Shown: piece by piece, positions 54,272 through 59,582 of the stretch | Layout: each line of letters begins with the position of its first letter | Numbering within the stretch: position 1 is the first letter of the stretch | Source: an uncultured Roseburia sp. | GTDB taxonomy: Bacteria; Bacillota; Clostridia; Lachnospirales; Lachnospiraceae | Assembly: GCA_910584215.1 (NCBI GenBank) | Contig: CAJTYI010000004.1 | Location: 9,791 to 69,372, forward strand | DNA length: 59,582 nt | Direction: 5' to 3' | Notes under the pieces: generated by a model | Seen by the model: only the letters and a program-made list of their open reading frames with translations | Told to the model about the DNA's origin: nothing | Databases searched by the model: none | Translations under genes and position numbers: made by a program

Positions 54272-55192
54272 ATGGAATGTAGACAGAAAATAATTCATGT
54301 GATTGCAGAGGGAGATACACTATATAAACTCTCCAAACAGTATGATACGACCGTGACGGAGCTTATTATGGGAAATCCGACGGCCAATCCTTATAATCTG
54401 CGCGTAGGAGCAAAGATTCAGGTTTGCCCGGGTGATAAATATCTCGCATCTGTGGAAAATCCCGATATGCCGCCTGCCGATCGGCCGATGCCGCCAATGG
54501 GCAGACCAGAAATGCCGCCGACGAATCGGCCAATGCCGCCTACGAACCGGCCGATGCCGCCTACGAACCGGCCAATGCCGCCGATGAACCGGCCGGAAAT
54601 GCCGCCGGTGAACCAGCCGATGCCGCCGATGGGCAGACCGGAGATGCCGCCGACGAATCGACCGGATACCCCGGCCGAGAATATCACCTCGATGGAAGAG
54701 CTATTTTGGGATATGCGCAAGGCATGGCTTTCCCAAATTTACTGGGTCAGAATGTATCTGATGAGTGTGGCGGCCGGCACGGCTGACGAGCCGCAGACCG
54801 AAGAGCGCCTGTTGGAGACTGTGGATGAAATTACCGACGTATTTGCGGAGTTTTTGCCAGTGCAGGCCGTGAGAAGGCTGCGGGAAATGCTGATGCGCCA
54901 GACCGAGCTGATTGCGGCGGGTATCCGCGCCGAGAAGTCCGGCGAGAGTTTCGATTACGCGGACGCAGACGATAATGCGGAGGCGATCGCACAGCTTTTT
55001 GCAGACATCAACCCCTACTTTGGACAGCGGGATACGGAAAATCAGCTGCTCAACTATCTCGATCTCATCCGGAGACAGAGTGTCGAACAGATGGAGGGCA
55101 ATTATGGCAAGAGCATCGATGTCTTCCGCGATCTGGAGAACGAGGCGCTTTCGATGGCCGATTATTTTGTGAGGGGGCTGCTCGCACGATAA
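54272..55192 (+). CDS. LysM protein with Met-Pro-Pro repeat linker and helical C-terminal domain
   Basis: A 306-residue protein without signal peptide. Residues about 6-52 are a LysM domain (IIHVIAEGDTLYKLSKQYDTT to LRVGAKIQV). A linker (about 66-132) is made of roughly nine 7-8-residue repeats such as MPPTNRP and MPPMGRPE. The rest is an acidic helical domain of unknown type. LysM with no export signal is typical of spore coat or cortex proteins such as SafA, so a mother-cell role is a reasonable guess. The frame is open from a TTG at 54188; the ATG at 54272 starts just before LysM and has GGAAAG upstream. An ATG at 54245 is possible. Confidence 0.7.
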   Translation: MECRQKIIHVIAEGDTLYKLSKQYDTTVTELIMGNPTANPYNLRVGAKIQVCPGDKYLASVENPDMPPADRPMPPMGRPEMPPTNRPMPPTNRPMPPTNRPMPPMNRPEMPPVNQPMPPMGRPEMPPTNRPDTPAENITSMEELFWDMRKAWLSQIYWVRMYLMSVAAGTADEPQTEERLLETVDEITDVFAEFLPVQAVRRLREMLMRQTELIAAGIRAEKSGESFDYADADDNAEAIAQLFADINPYFGQRDTENQLLNYLDLIRRQSVEQMEGNYGKSIDVFRDLENEALSMADYFVRGLLAR

Positions 55193-55344
55193 CAGAAAAA
55201 ACTATTTGACGGATGCGATATTTGTGGTAAAATGGGTTGGATAAAAACAGAGAAAACGGTAGAAGCGTCACAAATTCCCTTATGGCGGAGCGAAATCTGA
55301 TCGCTCGCCTGCTCAGCGTAAAACGCTTCGGAATGGAGAAAAAT

Positions 55345-56664
55345 ATGATCAAGGTAGTAAAATTTGGCGGAAGCTCTCTGGCGAGCGCAGAACAGTTTGC
55401 AAAAGTGGGGAAAATTATACGCGCGGATAAGGAGCGGCGTTATGTAGTGCCGAGCGCGCCTGGCAAGCGCAATGCGAAGGACACCAAGGTCACGGATATG
55501 TTATATGCATGTTATGCGCTGGTGGAGGAAGAAGCGGATTTTCGCGTTCAGCTTATGAAAATAAAAGACCGATATGACGCCATTATCAACGGCCTGCATT
55601 TGAAATTATCCCTCGAGCAGGAGTTTAAGAAGATCACCGAGGACTTCAAAAATAAAGCCGGCGTCGACTATGCTGCGTCCCGCGGTGAATATTTAAACGG
55701 TATTATCATGGCCAATTATCTGGGATACGAGTTTGTGGACGCTGCGGAAGTGATTTTTTTCGCGGAGGACGGCAGCTTTGATGCGGACAAAACACAACAG
55801 GTACTTGGCGAACGCCTTGGGAAGATAGAACGCGCTGTCATTCCCGGATTTTACGGCGCCGGGGCGGACGGAAAGATCAAGACATTCTCCAGGGGCGGCT
55901 CCGACATTACCGGCTCGATCGTTGCCAGGGCTGTGCATGCGACTTGTTACGAGAACTGGACGGATGTCTCCGGTTTCCTTATCGCAGACCCCCGCATTAT
56001 CGAGAATCCAAAGCCGATTCAGACGATCACCTATCGCGAGCTGCGCGAGCTCTCCTATATGGGAGCCGGCGTTCTCCACGAGGATGCGGTATTTCCGGTG
56101 CGTAAGGCGGGAATTCCGATCAATATCCGCAATACCAATGCCCCCGAAAATGAAGGCACATGGATTGTGGAGAGCACATGCCATCAGCCGCGCTACACGA
56201 TCACTGGTATTGCCGGCAAAAAGGGCTTTGTCTCCGTCAATGTCGATAAGGATATGATGAATGCGGAGATCGGTTTTGGGCGCAAAGTACTGACTGCCTT
56301 TGAGGAGAACGGTATTTCGTTTGAGCATATGCCATCCGGCATCGACACGATGACGGTGTTTGTGCACCAGCCCGAGTTTGAGGGCAAGGAGCAGTCCGTG
56401 ATTTCCGCGATCCATCGCCTGGCAAAGCCGGACAGCGTCGAACTGGAGGCTAATCTGGCGCTGATCGCCGTCGTGGGCCGCGGCATGAAGTCGACCCGCG
56501 GTACAGCCGGCAGAATCTTTTCCGCCCTGGCGCATGCGAATATCAATGTCAAGATGATCGATCAGGGCTCCTCCGAGCTCAACATTATCATCGGGGTCAG
56601 CAATGACGATTTTGAGAACGCTATCCGCGCCATTTACGACATTTTTGTCGTGACGCAGTTGTAA
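55345..56664 (+). CDS. lysC: Aspartate kinase
   Basis: Phosphorylates aspartate, the first step to lysine, threonine, methionine and dipicolinate. The 439-residue protein has VVKFGGSSLA at the start, SRGGSDITGSIVARA, TDVSGFLIADPRI, and two C-terminal ACT domains (VNVDKDMMNAEIGFGRKVL; GRGMKSTRGTAGRIFSALAHANINVKMI) that usually bind amino acid effectors. The frame is open from 55237. GGAG six bases before the ATG at 55345 and the family start decide for it. No lysine riboswitch is visible in the short leader. Confidence 0.93.
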   Translation: MIKVVKFGGSSLASAEQFAKVGKIIRADKERRYVVPSAPGKRNAKDTKVTDMLYACYALVEEEADFRVQLMKIKDRYDAIINGLHLKLSLEQEFKKITEDFKNKAGVDYAASRGEYLNGIIMANYLGYEFVDAAEVIFFAEDGSFDADKTQQVLGERLGKIERAVIPGFYGAGADGKIKTFSRGGSDITGSIVARAVHATCYENWTDVSGFLIADPRIIENPKPIQTITYRELRELSYMGAGVLHEDAVFPVRKAGIPINIRNTNAPENEGTWIVESTCHQPRYTITGIAGKKGFVSVNVDKDMMNAEIGFGRKVLTAFEENGISFEHMPSGIDTMTVFVHQPEFEGKEQSVISAIHRLAKPDSVELEANLALIAVVGRGMKSTRGTAGRIFSALAHANINVKMIDQGSSELNIIIGVSNDDFENAIRAIYDIFVVTQL

Positions 56665-56689
56665 GTATCACTTTTTTGGATTTAAATAC

Positions 56690-56723
56690 AGGCAGACGGG
56701 CGATGACCTTGTCTGCCTTTTTT
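56690..56723 (+). terminator. Intrinsic terminator after aspartate kinase
   Basis: AGGCAGAC (56690-56697) pairs with GTCTGCCT (56711-56718), followed by more Ts. Confidence 0.88.
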
Positions 56724-56731
56724 ACTTTATA

Positions 56732-56808
56732 GGAAATTGCGTCGTCAGACGCATCAATTCTCAAGTTGCAAAGCAACTTGCAAAGAATCACGGAGTGATT
56801 CTTTTTTA
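56732..56808 (+). repeat. Intergenic hairpin element, copy 1
   Basis: Three hairpins in a row: TGCGTC/GACGCA (56738-56753), CAAGTTGC/GCAACTTG (56762-56780) and AAAGAATCAC/GTGATTCTTT (56782-56804) with trailing Ts. A shorter relative lies at 57407-57456. Confidence 0.65.
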
Positions 56809-56920
56809 TGCGCAGGGGTGCGAAGTGAAAATAGCTGCTGTTGCAGCACGCACCCCGCAGTGGAACGCTGCTGCCAGGACGGCATGTGGCTCGTTTGACG
56901 AACAGGGAAAATATTTATTC

Positions 56921-56949
56921 TATACAAGGGCGTATTTCTCTGCTATACT
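56921..56949 (+). promoter_or_regulatory. Likely promoter of TSCPD gene
   Basis: TATACA (56921-56926), 17 bases, TATACT (56944-56949). The -35 is a partial match. Confidence 0.5.
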
Positions 56950-57130
56950 GGATATAAATGTATTAAATGAAAACGCGCGGTAAATGCGCAGGGTAAGAAA
57001 CCGTGTGAAAATAGTTTTTTCACATACACGTTGTTCACGTAGTAAAATTTGTGCCTGTATTATGAGACAATTATGCACCGCATGGCGGGGCATAAAATAT
57101 GCAGGTGACAGGAAAGGCAGGGATATTGAT

Positions 57131-57388
57131 ATGAAATATACTTATAAGACGAAAGGAACCTGTTCCCAGTTGATTGAGCTGGAGCTCGAGGGTGATGTTG
57201 TACATAACGTAAAATTTACCGGCGGCTGCAATGGCAACCTGCAGGCGATTCCCAGACTGGTGGAAGGGTTGACCGTAGATCAGGTCGAAGAGAAAATTGG
57301 AGGGATCTCCTGCAACGGCAAAGGCACCTCCTGCGGCGATCAGCTCGCAAAGGCCTGCCGTGAGGCCCTTGCCGCTGCTAACGCCTAA
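57131..57388 (+). CDS. TSCPD-domain protein (TIGR03905-like)
   Basis: An 85-residue protein made only of a TSCPD domain, with TKGTCSQLIELELEGDVVHNVKFTGGCNGN and CNGKGTSCGDQLAKA. The same domain is found at the C-terminus of B12-dependent ribonucleotide reductases. The conserved cysteines suggest metal or redox chemistry. The stand-alone role is unknown. GGCAGGG is upstream of the ATG at 57131; the frame is open from 56984, but that part has no family likeness. Confidence 0.85.
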   Translation: MKYTYKTKGTCSQLIELELEGDVVHNVKFTGGCNGNLQAIPRLVEGLTVDQVEEKIGGISCNGKGTSCGDQLAKACREALAAANA

Positions 57389-57406
57389 TATAAAAGACTT
57401 TTTTAC

Positions 57407-57456
57407 CGAAATTGTGCCGTCAGACACATAAAATTTAAAACCGCGGAGCGATTCTT
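57407..57456 (+). repeat. Intergenic hairpin element, copy 2
   Basis: GAAATTGTGCCGTCAGACAC (from 57408) matches copy 1 with a stem of TGTGCC/GACACA, and GCGGAGCGATTCTTT matches its right end. The middle hairpin is replaced by AT-rich sequence. It lies between the convergent TSCPD and dpaB genes. Confidence 0.55.
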
Positions 57457-57458
57457 TA

Positions 57459-58043
57459 TTACGGTTCCTGCAAAATCGGCTGCAATTGCCTGCCCGAAAG
57501 CGCTGCCTCGATCGTTTCCGGCAGCAGTTCCATTTTGGCGATCATGGAATTGGGCTTGCTCTTGCAGTTGTCCTGTCCGAACGGTACAAAATAGATATTT
57601 TTCATGTTCATCAACATACCGATATTTTTAAAACTTGCGCCCAGCGCATCGTTTGTTGAAATGGCGATTACCAGAGGTTTGCCGTTTCGCATATGGGCTT
57701 TGGTCGCCATCAGTACAGGTGTGTCGGTAATACCGTTGCAAAGTTTTGCGGCGGTATTGCCGGTGCAGGGCGCGATGACCATGATGTCCAAAAAATTGTT
57801 CGGTCCGATCGGTTCCGCTGCGCAGATGCTTTTGATGCCCTCATTTCCGGTCATATCGCAGATTCCCTGTACATATTCTTTGGCGCTGCCAAACCGGGTG
57901 TCGCATGTCTGTGCATTATAAGAAAAAATGGGAATTACATTGGCGCCCATATCGCACAGCCTCTGTACTTCCTTTCTCGCTTTTGCAAAGGTACAAAAAG
58001 ATCCGGTGATCCCGAATCCGATATTATATTTTGAAAAATCCAC
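57459..58043 (-). CDS. dpaB: Dipicolinate synthase subunit B
   Basis: Works with DpaA to form dipicolinate from dihydrodipicolinate in the mother cell; dipicolinate then loads the spore core. The 194-residue flavoprotein-like protein has NIGFGITGSFCTF, VIPIFSYNAQTCDTRFG and the MVIAPCTGNTAAKLCNGITDTPV stretch of this family. The frame is open from a TTG at 58058, but GGAGG lies eight bases before the GTG at 58043, which fits the family start. It is the second gene of the dpaA-dpaB operon. Confidence 0.92.
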   Translation of the reverse strand: MDFSKYNIGFGITGSFCTFAKARKEVQRLCDMGANVIPIFSYNAQTCDTRFGSAKEYVQGICDMTGNEGIKSICAAEPIGPNNFLDIMVIAPCTGNTAAKLCNGITDTPVLMATKAHMRNGKPLVIAISTNDALGASFKNIGMLMNMKNIYFVPFGQDNCKSKPNSMIAKMELLPETIEAALSGRQLQPILQEP

Positions 58044-58061
58044 AACCACTTCCTCCAACTT

Positions 58062-58889
58062 CTATCCACTCACAAATCTCTCGATGGCGCGGTTTAAGAT
58101 ACAAGCGCTTTCTTTCGGGGAATATTTTCCCGGCAGTCCCAGCGCAAGCTCTGTCTCAATGCCAAGCTCTTTCGCACACGCGAAATCCGTCCCGCCCGGC
58201 TTCGATGCGATATCCAGGATACAGGCATCTCTCGGGAGTTCCTTTATCATCGTGCGCGTCACCACCATAGCGGGCACTGTGTTGATTAACATTGCCGCAC
58301 CCATGGCCTCCTCCGGTCCAAAGGCGAAATCCGCCGCATAAAATCCATCCTCTTTCGCCTCTTTTCTCGCATCCCGCCTTCTCGCAAGTACCGTGACGCG
58401 GGCGCCGAGTGCGCGCAGCTTTTTGGCGATCACCCTGCCGCAATGGCCGTATCCGGTGACGATGATTTTGGCCTCATTGATATTGTAAGGGCTCAGCCGC
58501 ACCAGCTCGGCGATAACGCCCTCCGCCGTGGCGACGGCGTTTTCCTCTGTTACCGTCTCATCTTCCATAAAATCAAGATATCGGATACCCCTGTTTTCAA
58601 AAAATTCCAACTGATTTTTGGAAAAACAGCCTCCGAGCACCCGAGTTTCATTGGTCAAATATTTATTTAGTATATTCTGCAGTTCTTTCTCCGGCACTTT
58701 TGTCACCGGAATCGGAAGAATCAACAGATCCGCTTCCTTTAGAAAGCCTTTTAATTTCGCCAGCTGTTCTGTCACCGACTCACTGTTTCTGATATCCAGG
58801 CAGCGCACATCCAGCCCCTTTTTCGTCAAAATTTCTGCCAGATATACCTGACGCATATCACTGATAAAAAGAATTGTCTGTTTTTCCAT
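58062..58889 (-). CDS. dpaA: Dipicolinate synthase subunit A
   Basis: The 275-residue NAD(P)-binding subunit of dipicolinate synthase (SpoVFA). It has an N-terminal catalytic half and a Rossmann half with IIVTGYGHCGRVIAKKLRALGARVTVLARR, followed by ILDIASKPGGTDF and ALGLPGKYSPKESACIL, the family signature. AAGGGAG is ten bases upstream of the ATG. A sigma-K-like promoter lies in front, as expected for a late mother-cell operon. Confidence 0.94.
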   Translation of the reverse strand: MEKQTILFISDMRQVYLAEILTKKGLDVRCLDIRNSESVTEQLAKLKGFLKEADLLILPIPVTKVPEKELQNILNKYLTNETRVLGGCFSKNQLEFFENRGIRYLDFMEDETVTEENAVATAEGVIAELVRLSPYNINEAKIIVTGYGHCGRVIAKKLRALGARVTVLARRRDARKEAKEDGFYAADFAFGPEEAMGAAMLINTVPAMVVTRTMIKELPRDACILDIASKPGGTDFACAKELGIETELALGLPGKYSPKESACILNRAIERFVSG

Positions 58890-58911
58890 AAGCTTTACGC
58901 TCCCTTCACCT

Positions 58912-58940
58912 TATTATATGGGGCAGAAAGGCTTTTGGTG
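58912..58940 (-). promoter_or_regulatory. Sigma-K-like promoter of dpaA-dpaB
   Basis: On the minus strand CACC (58940-58937), 16 bases, CATATAATA (58920-58912). This fits the sigma-K pattern (AC-type -35, CATAnnnTA -10) known for spoVF in Bacillus. Confidence 0.65.
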
Positions 58941-58963
58941 TATTTCCTGGAACAAAAAACAGG

Positions 58964-58992
58964 ATGACAGATCAGCCTTTATTTGCTATAAT
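58964..58992 (+). promoter_or_regulatory. Sigma-A promoter of the glycosyltransferase gene
   Basis: ATGACA (58964-58969), 17 bases, perfect TATAAT (58987-58992). It is back to back with the dpaA promoter. Confidence 0.78.
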
Positions 58993-59056
58993 CCTATATG
59001 GTGTATTGGATATAAGGAAAGATACGGTGTTTAGCCATTCAGATGAAGGAGAAGCC

Positions 59057-59582
59057 ATGGAAAGGATTGCAGTATTGGTTCCCTGCTACAATGAGGCGCG
59101 AACGGTCCAAAAAGTGGTAGAGGATTTTGGACGCGTACTGCCGGAGGCCCGCATATATGTTTATGATAACAATTCGACGGACGGTACGGATGTATGTGCG
59201 AGGGAGGCGGGAGCCATTGTGTGCTATGAATACCAGCAGGGGAAAGGAAATGTCGTCCGGCGCATGTTTCATGAGATCGAGGCCGAGTGTTATATCCTGA
59301 CGGACGGGGACGACACCTATCCGGCCGAGGCGGCCGCAGAGATGGCAGCGCGCGTTTTGGAGAGAAAAACAGATATGGTGGTGGGGGACAGGCTATCCTC
59401 CACCTATTTTGAGGAGAATAAAAGGCCGTTCCACAATTTTGGAAATTCGATTGTGCGTGCCTGCGTCAACTATATTTTTAAGAGCGACATCAAAGATATC
59501 ATGACCGGATACCGGGCGTTTAGTTATCGTTTCGTGAAGAGTTTTCCGGTGCTTTCAAAAGGGTTTGAGATTGAGACGGAGA
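59057..59582 (+). CDS. Family 2 glycosyltransferase (partial, runs off the window)
   Basis: The first 175 residues of a GT2 enzyme of the dolichyl-phosphate-mannose-synthase-like type, which transfers a nucleotide-linked sugar, often to a lipid carrier. Visible motifs are VLVPCYNEARTV, VYDNNSTDGTDV, GKGNVVRRMF and the metal-binding TDGDDTYP, followed by VVGDRL and DIMTGYRAFS. AAGGAG lies before the ATG. The C-terminal part, including any membrane segments, is beyond the window. Confidence 0.88.
   Translation, partial: MERIAVLVPCYNEARTVQKVVEDFGRVLPEARIYVYDNNSTDGTDVCAREAGAIVCYEYQQGKGNVVRRMFHEIEAECYILTDGDDTYPAEAAAEMAARVLERKTDMVVGDRLSSTYFEENKRPFHNFGNSIVRACVNYIFKSDIKDIMTGYRAFSYRFVKSFPVLSKGFEIETE

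Larger units (their letters stand above)
56665..57130. other. Gene-free, hairpin-rich stretch before the TSCPD gene
   Basis: It contains the aspartate kinase terminator, a repeat element of three hairpins (56732-56808), and a promoter (56921-56949). A 62-codon open frame at 56795-56983 lacks a ribosome-binding site and family likeness and is not called. Confidence 0.6.

Noticed and set aside
55193..55344. Lysine riboswitch before aspartate kinase
   Set aside because: The leader is about 150 bases at most and no L-box core or terminator was seen.
56795..56983. 62-codon ORF before the TSCPD gene
   Set aside because: The start lies inside a terminator-like hairpin, there is no ribosome-binding site or recognisable family, and a promoter runs through its end.
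1..59582. tRNA or rRNA genes
   Set aside because: Looked for T-loop signatures (GGTTCGAATCC-like) and rRNA landmarks in gene-free regions on both strands; none stood out. A covariance-model scan would be needed to be certain.

Overview
The window reads as the chromosome of an endospore-forming, Gram-positive Clostridia, most likely of the Lachnospiraceae. The reasons are strong AGGAGG ribosome-binding sites, sigma-A promoters, lipoproteins with lipoboxes, spore genes (a SipL-type DUF3794/LysM protein, a CotS-like coat protein, dipicolinate synthase A and B), a short archaeal-type prolyl-tRNA synthetase, and very large modular secreted carbohydrate-active enzymes with BIG2, FIVAR, InlB-type and BspA-type LRR modules. 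No rRNA, tRNA, CRISPR array, insertion sequence or phage gene was seen.

Layout. 1-16.2 kb is a pectin (rhamnogalacturonan I) and signalling block: a secreted protein with two SGNH esterase domains (66-5891), a membrane GGDEF diguanylate cyclase (6095-7795), a secreted PL11-type rhamnogalacturonan lyase (8047-14226) and, 27 bp downstream, a cytoplasmic protein fusing a LacI-like sugar-binding domain to GGDEF (14254-16176). A chemoreceptor follows (16276-18012). 18.1-28 kb holds a lipid acyltransferase, a PrcB-like lipoprotein, Veg, SipL, an NlpC/P60 hydrolase behind a structured leader, a SurA-N-like membrane protein, methionine aminopeptidase, shikimate kinase, shikimate dehydrogenase, an unknown protein followed by a 3x54-bp tandem repeat, and a membrane-tailed acetyltransferase. 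28.4-32.8 kb is carA-carB with a long, hairpin-rich leader. 32.9-44.9 kb holds a secreted nuclease, an AT-rich chemoreceptor, a MarR-flavoenzyme pair, an RluA-type pseudouridine synthase, proS, cca, a CotS-like gene, a PEGA lipoprotein and a phosphoglucomutase. 45.2-53.3 kb is one 2704-residue secreted protein carrying two SGNH esterases, a degenerate alpha/beta-hydrolase and a C-terminal SASA/CE6 esterase. 53.6-59.6 kb holds a small membrane protein, a LysM protein, aspartate kinase, a TSCPD protein, the minus-strand dpaA-dpaB operon behind a sigma-K-like promoter, and the start of a family 2 glycosyltransferase.

How the genes work together. The three giant exoenzymes look like one functional set for acetylated rhamnogalacturonan I: the lyase cuts the backbone and the esterase domains remove acetyl groups. 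They share a recurring 'FxFG...GYG' beta-sandwich module, and two of them share a C-terminal LRR module. No transporter or glycoside hydrolase of a classical polysaccharide-utilisation locus lies alongside. What does lie alongside is c-di-GMP synthesis and chemotaxis, which suggests that sugar sensing is coupled to surface or motility behaviour. aroK and aroE feed the shikimate pathway. Aspartate kinase supplies the pathway from which dipicolinate is drawn for DpaAB in sporulation.

Proposed starts often differ from the longest open frame. Where an AGGAGG-like site picks an internal start, that start is used and explained.
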